Positions 7,989 through 16,518 of a stretch of DNA of 64,000 bases are shown one piece after another; the stretch's first letter is position 1; every line of letters starts with the position of its first letter. The stretch spans positions 29,571-93,570 of the forward strand of contig NZ_JANHDI010000016.1 of the NCBI RefSeq assembly GCF_024494595.1. The letters are read 5' to 3'. The DNA is from Halobellus rarus (lineage in GTDB: Archaea; Halobacteriota; Halobacteria; Halobacteriales; Haloferacaceae). Below the pieces are notes generated by a model, which ran no database searches, was not told the DNA's origin, and saw only the letters and a program-made list of their open reading frames with translations. A program made the position numbers and the translations under genes.

Positions 7989-8411
7989 GTACACACTTAG
8001 CACCGGCGTCGAACTGGAACTGTGGGTTGTCGACGAGATGGGGCAGCTATGCGACGGGACGGACATAGTCGACGCACACAAGCGGATAGAGTTCGAGTTC
8101 ATCACCCGCTCATCGAGGTGAAGACGGCACCGCACACCAGCGAGTGCGACTTGCGACGCGATCTCCGGTCGACGCTCCGGACGGGAATCAGAGCAGCGGA
8201 GACCGTCGGTAAGCGTCTCGTCTCACTGGGGACGCCGTTGACTGCGTCGGACGCCGCGGCGAACTGCGAGCGTGGACGAACCTTCGAGACTGTCTACGGC
8301 AGCGGCGGTCAGAGCGCGAAGAACTGTGCCGGGACGCACATCCACTTCGAGCGCGCTCGGAACGTTATCGGGCCACGTATCGAGCGGTTAGATCGCCGCA
8401 CAGAGCAGTAA
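7981..8411 (+). pseudogene. Glutamate-cysteine ligase (GCS2/YbdK-type) remnant with frameshift and lost C-terminus
   Basis: From ATG 7981 the frame gives PEYTLSTGVELELWVVDEMG, the start of a carboxylate-amine ligase of the GCS2 family, and hits a TGA at 8119-8121. Adding one C near 8103 restores HPLIEVKTAPHTS, which runs on in the other frame through LRRDLRSTLRTGIRAAETVG, NCERGRTFETVYG and SAKNCAGTHIHFERA before a stop at 8411. Family members are about 350 residues; only the first 140 or so remain. Working copies make gamma-glutamylcysteine, the main low-molecular-weight thiol of haloarchaea. Here the enzyme is certainly inactive. Confidence 0.8.
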
Positions 8412-8848
8412 CCCGTGCTCGAACCGGTATCGAGAGCGACACGGGTTGTGCTCCCCAGCGCGACCCCGCACAGTGCCGCTCGATCCACGACTAGCAACAC
8501 CAAGCCGAGGGCGAGGGCAAATGCCCCCAGGAGCTCGGGCAGTTTGTCGCCCTGGGAGCTCGACGATCTCGACCGCGACGGTCGGCTCCGAGAACTCCAC
8601 CGGAATCCGGTCATCACGCGCGGTAAGCAAAGCCACACCCTCACAGTGGGATGGCCTGCGGACATCCCGTGAAACAGTGCCGTTCCGGAAGTCTGGCCCC
8701 GTTTAATATGAGATACAAAAAATAAGACGACAGTATTCAATCGTGGACTGCGGGGTCATAGATGCCGATTTTCGTCCCGTCGGTGACGCACGACTGGAGG
8801 CTCTCCTACGCTGCTTATACTAAAGGTCCCTCCGGTCAGTGGGTGTAT
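8412..8848. other. 437 bases without an intact gene
   Basis: On the minus strand two frames together read like a damaged membrane protein: VEFSEPTVAVEIVELPG, then after a shift LLGAFALALGLVLLVVDRAA, which is a clear hydrophobic helix. Neither frame is long or has a start with a promoter. I take it as another decayed gene of unknown family. A TATA-like TTATAC at about 8815 belongs to the regulator at 8849. Confidence 0.35.
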
Positions 8849-9517
8849 ATGGAGACAGTCGTAGACGCCACTATCCCGACTGACCAGTTCGTCCTCGAGG
8901 AGACCATCGAGCGAGTCCCAGACGTCGAATTCGAGTTCGTTCGTTTCGCCATCAACGATTCGGCGTGTCCGGTTCCGTTCCTCTGGGGGTCGACGAGCCA
9001 GCCGGATCGACTGGACGCGGCCCTGCAGAACGATTCGTCCACGGAGCGCGTGAGTTGCCTGTCCTGGGACGACGGTCGCGGCCTGTACTCGATTGACTGG
9101 ACGGAGCGTGCGGCGTGCCTCATCGACGGTTTCGACGAGACCGGCGGCTCGGTGCTGGACGTCCGAGGCACGTCCGACCGGTGGATGGTCCAGATTCTGT
9201 TTCCCGACCGTTCGACGGCGTCTGAGGCGTTCCAAGCCTGGTGTGACGACGGCATCAACCCGTCGCTATCCCGGGTGAGCAACCTTTCCTGCCGGAGCGA
9301 CAATATGAGAGGGCTGTCGGCGACACAACACAGCACCATCGCCGAGGCGTTCCAGCGGAATTACTACAACGTCCCACGGGGAACGACGCTGGCGGAGCTG
9401 GCCACGGACCTGGAGGTGTCGCACCAGGCCCTGTCCGAACGCCTCCGCCGAGGCCACTCCCATCTCGTCGAACGGATGCTCTCGGAGTCGACGCCTGCAG
9501 TGGAACGTCGACCGTGA
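8849..9517 (+). CDS. Bacterio-opsin activator-type HTH_10 regulator
   Basis: The ATG at 8849 (222 residues) is preferred over one at 8762 because METVVDATIPTDQFVLEETI is a standard start of this family and TTATAC lies about 32 bases upstream. Residues 1-150 form the BAT-type ligand or signal domain. Residues 165-215 form the HTH_10 domain with the motif LAELATDLEVSHQALSERLR. Proteins of this family regulate transcription in haloarchaea, most of them with unknown targets. It stands alone, 208 bases before the BrkB-family gene. Confidence 0.85.
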   Translation: METVVDATIPTDQFVLEETIERVPDVEFEFVRFAINDSACPVPFLWGSTSQPDRLDAALQNDSSTERVSCLSWDDGRGLYSIDWTERAACLIDGFDETGGSVLDVRGTSDRWMVQILFPDRSTASEAFQAWCDDGINPSLSRVSNLSCRSDNMRGLSATQHSTIAEAFQRNYYNVPRGTTLAELATDLEVSHQALSERLRRGHSHLVERMLSESTPAVERRP

Positions 9518-9725
9518 GCGTCCCGTCACTACTACGACTGCTTCGATACGATCATCGGTACCCCGATGCTCATTCTGGGCCTCTGATGCCGGACTTATCC
9601 CTCCAGACCCGGAAGAGGCGTTATGCAGTTCCGCCCAGCGACGTCGACAGTTCGCAGCATCACCAAGAGAGTGGTACTGAGTCGCACACAGGATCTCTCC
9701 GCGACGGGGTAGGAAGAGACAGAAT

Positions 9726-10541
9726 ATGAGTTTCCAATACACTCACACGGCCCAAAACGCCGTCCAGATCGTGCGGGGCATCGCTCACGAAACTCGAAAT
9801 AAGAACGTCCCATTCATGGCGGGGAGCATTGCGTATTCGGCGTTCGTCTCACTGCTGCCCCTCGTGCTGCTGTTGGTGATCGCGGCGTCTGCGCTCGGCG
9901 GCGAACGGATGGTCAGCTACGTCCGACGCGTCACGGAGAGTTACCTCACGCCGACCGGACAGTCCCTGTTGACCGATGGCATCGGCCAGACAGGCAGTCA
10001 AACCGGGCTCTCGATCCTCGGGATCGTCGTCCTCCTCTGGGGAGTGCTGAGGGTTTTTCGTGCGCTCGATACGGCTTTCTCGACGATTTACGACACGCAG
10101 CTGAAGAACGATCTCCTCAATCAGCTCAGAGACGGGGTCGTGGTACTGGTATCCCTCGGCGTCGCGTTGTTAGCGGTGTTCGTCGCGGGGTTGGGGCTCC
10201 GTTTCGTCCCGAACCTCCCGTTCCCGGGGCTGGTGAGCGAGATGTTGCTGATTGTCGGCCTTTCGATCGTGTTCGTTCCCATCTACTACGTGTTCCCCGA
10301 CGTGGACCTGTCTCTCAAGATGGTTCTACCAGGGGCCGTGGTTGCGGCTATCGGATGGGCGCTACTCAAGGCGGGGTTCGGCATCTACGTCGCGTACTCG
10401 TCGACACAGGATGTATACGGTGTTCTCGGTGGTGTGATGCTCCTGATCACGTTTCTCTATTTCGGAGCACTGCTGATCCTGATCGGCGCCACTACGAACG
10501 TCGTCCTCATGGGAAGCCGCCCCGTCGAGGGGGCGAGATAG
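9726..10541 (+). CDS. YihY/BrkB family membrane protein
   Basis: The 271-residue protein has six predicted helices and the family's sequence marks: NVPFMAGSIAYSAFVSLLPL near residue 26, VLRVFRALDTAFSTIYD around 110, and YFGALLILIGATTNVVL near the C-terminus. The family includes the former 'ribonuclease BN' entries, now regarded as an envelope membrane protein without shown enzyme activity. Function here is unknown. The gene appears monocistronic. Confidence 0.88.
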   Translation: MSFQYTHTAQNAVQIVRGIAHETRNKNVPFMAGSIAYSAFVSLLPLVLLLVIAASALGGERMVSYVRRVTESYLTPTGQSLLTDGIGQTGSQTGLSILGIVVLLWGVLRVFRALDTAFSTIYDTQLKNDLLNQLRDGVVVLVSLGVALLAVFVAGLGLRFVPNLPFPGLVSEMLLIVGLSIVFVPIYYVFPDVDLSLKMVLPGAVVAAIGWALLKAGFGIYVAYSSTQDVYGVLGGVMLLITFLYFGALLILIGATTNVVLMGSRPVEGAR

Positions 10542-10743
10542 ATAAGCGGTGGAAACCAAAGGGTACCCGATAGCCGAGTGGTGTGGTCGGTATGTACGAC
10601 TTACCGTTCCGTTGGTGCACCCTTTCGGGGAGATTCAGGTTGCCAACGAACAAACTGTCGGTCGGATTCTATGGCAGTCTTACCTCTCAAGTAGTGTTAT
10701 ATCAATATGATAACTAAGTGATCGGAGCCCGTCGGTCTGTTAT

Positions 10744-10947
10744 ATGGTACTGGCAGTACTCAATAGAGTCGCACCCGTTCCTCTCCAGTTCGGTGGGGAC
10801 CTCATCGGACTCGCAATCCTGTTCTTGATTCTCGCAGTGATCGCAGCAGTGGTTGGCGCCAGGGGGGTCGCCGGGATCAGTATGAATATCGCCAAGTGGC
10901 TCGTCATCATCTTCGTGGTGCTGGCGATTGTCACGTTCATACTCTAG
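10744..10947 (+). CDS. DUF1328 small membrane protein
   Basis: The product has 67 residues and two hydrophobic helices, [20 protein letters not shown] and the segment after [13 protein letters not shown]. The layout and Gly-x-GVAG turn fit DUF1328 (YtjA-like) membrane peptides, which are common in bacteria and haloarchaea and sometimes stress-linked. No neighbouring gene shares its orientation closely; the next gene converges from the right. Confidence 0.8.
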   Translation: MVLAVLNRVAPVPLQFGGDLIGLAILFLILAVIAAVVGARGVAGISMNIAKWLVIIFVVLAIVTFIL

Positions 10948-11062
10948 GAGAGTACGACAGAACTTGTGAGGACTGCTCTTCAGAAGAACTGGGGGCAGTG
11001 TCTGGTTAGGGCGTTGGAACAGAAAGCCCTTCGCGAGCGATTCCAGGGTTTGAGGGAGTGCA

Positions 11063-12649
11063 TTACTCGAGCGGCACCTCGATAAGCGACATCTCATCCG
11101 TCGCGAGTGCATCCCGTAGCGCCGCATCGAGTTCGTCCCGTTCTTCGGGGCGATACCCCGCGATACCGAAGCTCTCGGCGAGCGTCATAAAGTCGGGGTT
11201 CGTGAGTTCTGTTCCGAACGATTCGCCGCGGTGATCCTGCTGTTTCTCGGAAATGAGCCCGTAGTCGTCGTCGGTAAAGAGAAGGATCGTATAGCCACAC
11301 CCCACCCGTGTCGCGGTCTCGATCTCGACGCCGTTCATCAGAAACCCGCCATCGCCAGTCGCCGCAACGACCTCTGCGTCGGTTGCGAGATCCGCCGCGA
11401 TCCCCCCCGGTACCGAGATTCCCATCGACGCCAGTCCGTTCGAGATGATACACGTGTTAGGTTCGTAGGTGGGGAAGTTCTGTGCGATCTGTATCTTGTG
11501 GCTCCCGACGTCGGAAATCAACACGTCGTTATCGCTCATAACATCCCGTAATACCGGCAGTACCGTCCGGACGGTGAACGGGCCCTCTCCCGATGGGTCG
11601 GTGGCGATGTCGTCGACGATATGGGCCCTGAGATCGCGGTACCAGGTCTCGTCGAACTGTGTCTCGCTTTCGTTCATCCGCTCGGTCAACTTTGCGAGTG
11701 CCGTCGAGAGATCGCAGACGAGTTCGAGGGTCGGATTGTACGCCTCGTACACCTCTGCCGGCTCACTGTCGACGTGCACGATAACGGTGCCTGCGCCCGT
11801 GTTCCAGCCAGCCGGGTCGTGTTCGGCGATGTCGTAGCCAACGGTGAGGATGAGGTCGGCCATCTCGATCGCATCCGATGCCTCCTGATGGTCACCGGAA
11901 TCCAGTGTCAGCAACGACTGTGGCGAACGGTCCGAGATCGCCCCCTTTCCCATATACGTCGACGCGACAGGGATACCCGTCGTCTGGACGAACTCGCGGA
12001 GCTGTGTCGTGGCGTCCGTCCGTACCGCTCCGTTCCCCGCGATGATCAGCGGCCGGTCGGCTTCCTCGAGGAACGCCTGAGTTCGCTGGAGTAGCTCCGG
12101 GTTCGGCGATGCGAGTCGGACGCGTTCACGTGGGTCTATCGGGGTGGTATCGGTATCCGATCCGGCGACGTCCTCGGGAAATTCGAGATGAGTCGCACCG
12201 GGTTTCTCGTATTCGGCGAGTTTGAACGCCTTCCGAACGGACTCGGCGATGATGTCGGGATCGTTGAGCTGGGTGTTCCACTTTGTGATCGGCTCGAACA
12301 TCTGGACGATATCCAGCGCCTGGTGGCTCTCCTTGTGCAGGCGCTCCAATCCACCCTGACCAGTGATCGCGACGAGAGGGGCTTTATCCAAGTTCGCGTC
12401 CGCGACACCAGTCATGAGGTTTGTCGCACCGGGACCGAGCGTCCCGAGACAGACGCCTGCCTCGCCCGTGAGCCGGCCGTGGACGTTGGCCATGAACGCG
12501 GCTCCCTGCTCGTGGCGGACCGGGATGAACCCGATATCCGAGTCCCGAAGCGAGAACAGCAAGTCCTCAGTCTCTTCGCCGGGAACACCGAACACGTACT
12601 CGACGCCTTCGCCCTCGAGGCAGCGCACGAGCAGATCCGATGCCTTCAT
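11063..12649 (-). CDS. Acetolactate synthase large-subunit-like thiamine diphosphate enzyme
   Basis: This 528-residue protein has the three-domain ThDP enzyme layout. The cofactor-activating glutamate is in VRHEQGAAFMANVHGRLTG near residue 45. The central domain (about 190-320) is nucleotide-binding-like, and the C-terminal domain has GDGGFLMNGVEIETA followed by FTDDDYGLI. Where the classical motif ends in an Asn pair, this copy has Asp residues, a notable change. The likely reaction is condensation of 2-oxo acids such as two pyruvates to acetolactate. Its ATG overlaps the end of the aldehyde dehydrogenase gene by 4 bases, so they form an operon. With no regulatory subunit nearby, a catabolic or other decarboxylating role is as likely as branched-chain amino acid synthesis. 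Confidence 0.82.
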   Translation of the reverse strand: MKASDLLVRCLEGEGVEYVFGVPGEETEDLLFSLRDSDIGFIPVRHEQGAAFMANVHGRLTGEAGVCLGTLGPGATNLMTGVADANLDKAPLVAITGQGGLERLHKESHQALDIVQMFEPITKWNTQLNDPDIIAESVRKAFKLAEYEKPGATHLEFPEDVAGSDTDTTPIDPRERVRLASPNPELLQRTQAFLEEADRPLIIAGNGAVRTDATTQLREFVQTTGIPVASTYMGKGAISDRSPQSLLTLDSGDHQEASDAIEMADLILTVGYDIAEHDPAGWNTGAGTVIVHVDSEPAEVYEAYNPTLELVCDLSTALAKLTERMNESETQFDETWYRDLRAHIVDDIATDPSGEGPFTVRTVLPVLRDVMSDNDVLISDVGSHKIQIAQNFPTYEPNTCIISNGLASMGISVPGGIAADLATDAEVVAATGDGGFLMNGVEIETATRVGCGYTILLFTDDDYGLISEKQQDHRGESFGTELTNPDFMTLAESFGIAGYRPEERDELDAALRDALATDEMSLIEVPLE

Positions 12650-14046
12650 TCGGTCGGTACCTCGTCCTCGTCGCTCTTCTCCGGCTGCTGTCGCCAGACA
12701 GTCTTGCGATTGACGAACTCCTTGATCCCGGCTTCGGAGAGTTCACGGCCGTAGCCGGATGCTTTCACACCACCGAACGGGATCCGCGGATCGGACTTCA
12801 CCAGTTCGTTGATATACGTGCAGCCAGCGTCGATACGGCCAGCTACCCGCTCGCCGCGCTCGAGGTCGTTCGTCCAAATGCTGGCTCCGAGACCGAACTC
12901 AGTGTCGTTCGCTTTCTCGATGGCGGCCTCCTCGTTGGAGACCCGGTAGACGGCTGCCACGGGACCGAACACCTCCTCAGCGTCGACGGGACACCCCTGT
13001 GGAACGTCCGCGAGCACCGTCGGCGGATAGTACGCCCCGTCACGGTCAAGTGGCTCACCGCCCGTGAGCGCCGTCGCGCCGGCGTCGACGCTCTCGGTCA
13101 CCTGTTCGTGAACTCCTTCCATGAGGTCCTGCCGTGCCTGCGGTCCGATGTCCGTGTCGCGGTCCATCGGGTCGCCGACAGTGAACGACTCGACCTCCGC
13201 GACGAACCGATCGACAAACGCCTCGTAGACGGCGTCGTGGACGACGAATCGCTTTGCAGCGATACACGATTGCCCGCCGTTCAGGTTACGCGCCCAGGCA
13301 CCGGTCGTCGCGGCGGCCTCGACGTCAGCGTCGTCGAGGACGACGAACGGGTCGCTGCCCCCGAGTTCGAGGACGGTCTTCTTGAGGTTCTCGCCGGCCG
13401 TCGAGGCGACCGCCTGTCCCGCCGAGTTGCTCCCGGTCAGCGTCGCCGCTTCGACGCGCGGATCCGAGAGGACCGCGTCGATGCGATCGGACGGAATCAG
13501 CAGCGTCTGGAACGCACCGTCGGGAAACCCGGCGTCGCGAAACACGTCCTCGATAGCGAGTGCACACCCCGGCACGTTCGAAGCGTGTTTGAGGAGTCCG
13601 ACGTTCCCCGCGGCTACGTAGGGGGCCGCGAACCGAAACACCTGCCAGAACGGGAAGTTCCACGGCATAATCGCAAGTACGGGCCCGAGCGGTTCGTGGA
13701 CCGTCTTCACGGTCGATCCCGGCGGGCTCGGATGCCGCTCGTCCTGGAGGTAGCGTCCCGCGTGCTCGGCGTAGTGATCACAGACCCACGCGCACTTTTC
13801 GACCTCAGCCTCGGCCTGGGCGATCGGTTTGCCCATCTCTCGCGTGATCAGTTCCGCGTACTCGGCTGCCCGGTCACGGAGCAACGCAGCCACCTCCGCG
13901 AGTGTCGTTTCGCGCTCCGCCACGGACCAGTCTCGGAACGTCTCGAACGTCGATTCGGCCCTCGAAAGCCGGTCTTCGACCTGCCCGTCGTCGTGTTCGT
14001 CGTACGTTTCGGTCGTCTCTCCGGTCGCAGGATTGGTTCTTTCCAT
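12646..14046 (-). CDS. NAD(P)-dependent succinate-semialdehyde/aldehyde dehydrogenase
   Basis: The 466-residue protein is a full-length aldehyde dehydrogenase. Catalytic positions are visible: Asn130 in MPWNFPFW, Glu227 in LELGGSDPF, and nucleophile Cys261 in NGGQSCIAAKRF. The GQSCIAAKRF form is usual in succinate-semialdehyde dehydrogenases of the GabD/Sad group. It oxidises an aldehyde to the acid with reduction of NAD(P). It is the first gene of a two-gene operon with the acetolactate-synthase-like enzyme; ATGA overlap at 12646-12649 indicates coupled translation. Together they could decarboxylate a 2-oxo acid and oxidise the resulting aldehyde, but the true substrate is not shown. Confidence 0.85.
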   Translation of the reverse strand: MERTNPATGETTETYDEHDDGQVEDRLSRAESTFETFRDWSVAERETTLAEVAALLRDRAAEYAELITREMGKPIAQAEAEVEKCAWVCDHYAEHAGRYLQDERHPSPPGSTVKTVHEPLGPVLAIMPWNFPFWQVFRFAAPYVAAGNVGLLKHASNVPGCALAIEDVFRDAGFPDGAFQTLLIPSDRIDAVLSDPRVEAATLTGSNSAGQAVASTAGENLKKTVLELGGSDPFVVLDDADVEAAATTGAWARNLNGGQSCIAAKRFVVHDAVYEAFVDRFVAEVESFTVGDPMDRDTDIGPQARQDLMEGVHEQVTESVDAGATALTGGEPLDRDGAYYPPTVLADVPQGCPVDAEEVFGPVAAVYRVSNEEAAIEKANDTEFGLGASIWTNDLERGERVAGRIDAGCTYINELVKSDPRIPFGGVKASGYGRELSEAGIKEFVNRKTVWRQQPEKSDEDEVPTE

Positions 14047-14512
14047 CAGTGTGTCAGCTCTGTGTTGTCAGTCTCTCCCGAGTGGGTACCGGGAGACAGT
14101 CTCTCGCAGTCTTCGAGCGGAACGCGCATTCCACAGCTCGGAGCGGGCGAGTCTCACTACGTTCCGGGGCCGCCCGTCGCCACCTCGGTCTCGCGGCGCT
14201 CGGCACACCCTTCGCGTAGTCGCTCTCCCGTCCTTTCACGCGACCCACCACTGTCCAGTATCCACCAGTATCTGTTACAGCCACTCAGACTACGTTTCGA
14301 ACTCACTTGGTTACCGGCCCATTACCCTCGATAACGGCAGTGTGAACGACAAGCACGTCCAGACGACGACCCGAGAGGAGTACGCCGCCAGCGACGTGAT
14401 AATGGACTCGTTCAGATCGTCAAATAGACCGACGAATAACGGATACGACTACGACCCGCTCGTCCTCGATAGTGGGGCGGGATATAGAGGGCTGCAGTAC
14501 CTACTGGTAGTG
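14047..14512. other. 466-base intergenic region
   Basis: Divergent upstream region between the aldehyde dehydrogenase (minus) and DUF4177 (plus) genes. A GATATAG element at about 14482 lies 28 bases before the ATG at 14513 and is the likely promoter for the DUF4177 pair. I see no further gene. Confidence 0.5.
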
Positions 14513-14719
14513 ATGTCCGAATCAGAAGCGATCCACTGGGAGTACGAGACGCTGCGCCCGCGACGCGATGAAACCAAAAAAGAAGCAGAGGATCCGAAAG
14601 CGGAGTTGAATCAGCTCGGTGCGGAGGGCTGGGAGTTTGTGGAGACGATCGACTACGAGGGAGGCGGCACCAAGTACCTCGTTTTCAAGCGACCGGCCCA
14701 GTCGAGTGAGCCTGTATGA
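14513..14719 (+). CDS. DUF4177 protein (copy 1)
   Basis: The 68-residue protein has the DUF4177 pattern: IHWEYETLRP at the start, ELNQLGAEGWEFVETI in the centre, and GGGTKYLVFKRP at the end. The family is a small alpha/beta domain of unknown function. The start at ATG 14513 fits the TATA box 28 bases upstream. The stop overlaps the start of the membrane-protein gene (ATGA at 14716-14719), so both are probably made together. A second copy of the pair lies at 18338-19511. Confidence 0.82.
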   Translation: MSESEAIHWEYETLRPRRDETKKEAEDPKAELNQLGAEGWEFVETIDYEGGGTKYLVFKRPAQSSEPV

Positions 14720-15732
14720 CTGACGAGAGCGACATCGGTACGGCCAACACGATGCGTGAGCGCGCCGACGAGAGTCGGATAAAGCTCTGGCTGCTGCTGC
14801 GCGCGAACCGCCTTCTCGTCTCCAGCGTCCTGACCAGTGCCGTGTTCGTCGCATTCGTGATCGGTGTCGCCGTCCTCGACCCACCGTTTTCACGGCAAAT
14901 CGAGTCCGGCGACATGATCGATACGATGTTCTCGACCATGATCACCGTCATCGTGACTGGGACGACACTCGTCGTCACGATCGGTCAGCTCGTTCTCACC
15001 CAAGAGAACGGCCCGCTCGGCGATCAACGCGAGCGTATGGCCAGTTCGATGGATTTCCGGGACTTTACCGAAGAATTAATCGGCGCTCCGAGTCCTGCCG
15101 ATCCATCCGAATTCCTCCGGCAGATCATCGGAGCCACGGCACAACGGGCGACGGTTCTTCGAGAGTCTATCGGCAAGAACAGTGACGAGGATCTCCGAGA
15201 AGAGGTCGAGGAGTTCGCTGAAAGCGTCACTGGGAACGCCGACACGGTACGTGACCAACTTGAGGGTGCGCAGTTCGGCTCGTTCGATGTGGTATTCGCC
15301 GCACTGAATTTCAATTATAGCTGGAAGATTTTCCAAGTCGAACGTCTCGCGGACGAATACGAAGAGAGCCTCACTGAGGAAGAACACGGCTTGCTTGACG
15401 ACCTCAAAACATCGCTGTCTCTCTTTGGTCCGGCACGCGAACACATCAAGACGCTGTACTTCCAGTGGGAACTCATCAACTTGTCTCAAATGATTCTCTA
15501 TGCTGCAGTCCCGGCAGTGACCGTTGCGGGTATTATGGTCGCAATCGTCGATGCGGGGACGTTCCCGGGAAGCACACTCGGTTTCGATCACATCATCCTC
15601 GTCGTGGGCGGTGCGTTTGCGGTGACGCTCGTTCCGTTCATGCTGTTCGTCTCGTACGTCCTCCGCATCCTCACCATCGCGAAACGGACACTTGCCATCG
15701 AACCGCTGCTCCTCCGCGGATCACAACGATGA
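14716..15732 (+). CDS. Unknown membrane protein paired with DUF4177 (copy 1)
   Basis: The protein has 338 residues. Hydrophobic helices are at about 30-52 and 74-95 (TVIVTGTTLVVTIGQLVLTQ), and two more lie in the C-terminal third (about 258-280 and 290-315). Between the helix pairs is a soluble, mostly helical domain of about 150 residues, rich in Glu and Asp, presumably cytoplasmic. The ends TIAKRTLAIEPLLL and VTGTTLVVT are kept in the paralogue at 18516. The 2+2 helix layout resembles channel-like membrane proteins, but I recognise no named family. Coupling to DUF4177 by overlapping stop and start suggests that the two act together. Confidence 0.75.
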   Translation: MTDESDIGTANTMRERADESRIKLWLLLRANRLLVSSVLTSAVFVAFVIGVAVLDPPFSRQIESGDMIDTMFSTMITVIVTGTTLVVTIGQLVLTQENGPLGDQRERMASSMDFRDFTEELIGAPSPADPSEFLRQIIGATAQRATVLRESIGKNSDEDLREEVEEFAESVTGNADTVRDQLEGAQFGSFDVVFAALNFNYSWKIFQVERLADEYEESLTEEEHGLLDDLKTSLSLFGPAREHIKTLYFQWELINLSQMILYAAVPAVTVAGIMVAIVDAGTFPGSTLGFDHIILVVGGAFAVTLVPFMLFVSYVLRILTIAKRTLAIEPLLLRGSQR

Positions 15733-16518
15733 GGCGTCAGAGTTCTGCTTAGCGCTCGCCTGGGATTTTGATCTATTGGTCCCGTCCCGAGTCCCGAATG
15801 CCAGAGCAGACTCAGTTGAGGATGAGCGGTCCCGTCGGGGGGTCTGTCTGGCGAGCGTCGTGAGCCGCAGGATGTACGAAGTAAACCCGAAATTGGTAGG
15901 TTCGAGAGGTCGAACACGGCACTGACGACCCAGGGGAAATCTCGATCTCGAGGAACGTCCTGGGGAACGTCGGCGCATCGACTGCCCCCCGTTGAGTCAA
16001 CCTTTCGATAATTCGAGGCTCTCGTAGGCCCACTGAGGGCATATCGGTGCCGACGCGTTCGATAACGTCTCTTAGCGGGATGACTCTGGAGACAGTAAGC
16101 TCGGTGTGTCCGAATGGGTCTGGAATATATTAATTAGACTTCTTGCGGCCACTATCCCCTCCCGTAGCTCATAATACCGACAGAATACGTTTCTAAGGGC
16201 TCTGGTGAATCGCAAGACAACATCGAATTGGGCTAATTGGCTACTGAAAATCGAGGCGAATAATCACCAAATCTCGGTTAATGGGATGATTTGTTCACGT
16301 AATGACGTGAATAGACTCCTCAGATGAACAACTACTGCCACCCATCAACAGCAGGACCTACCGCTCTATAGCGATTCACCAAAACCGTTCTAAGTATTTC
16401 GGCGTACTCAATACACTCTCAACATAATAGAAACCATATTATTGATCCAGATACTCAAAACACAGCCCGTTCGTGAAAATATTATATATCTAATGCTATT
16501 CGGCTCGGACTTCGTGCT
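15733..16518. other. 786-base region without a gene, AT-rich at its right end
   Basis: No frame here has haloarchaeal coding character for long. From about 16080 to 16515 the sequence is clearly richer in A and T than its flanks and ends in the levansucrase promoter. It may mark the edge of an inserted segment carrying the levansucrase. Confidence 0.45.
16480..16490 (+). promoter_or_regulatory. TATA region of the levansucrase gene
   Basis: TATTATATAT is centred about 34 bases before the GTG at 16519. This predicts a transcript with a leader of under 10 bases. Confidence 0.6.
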
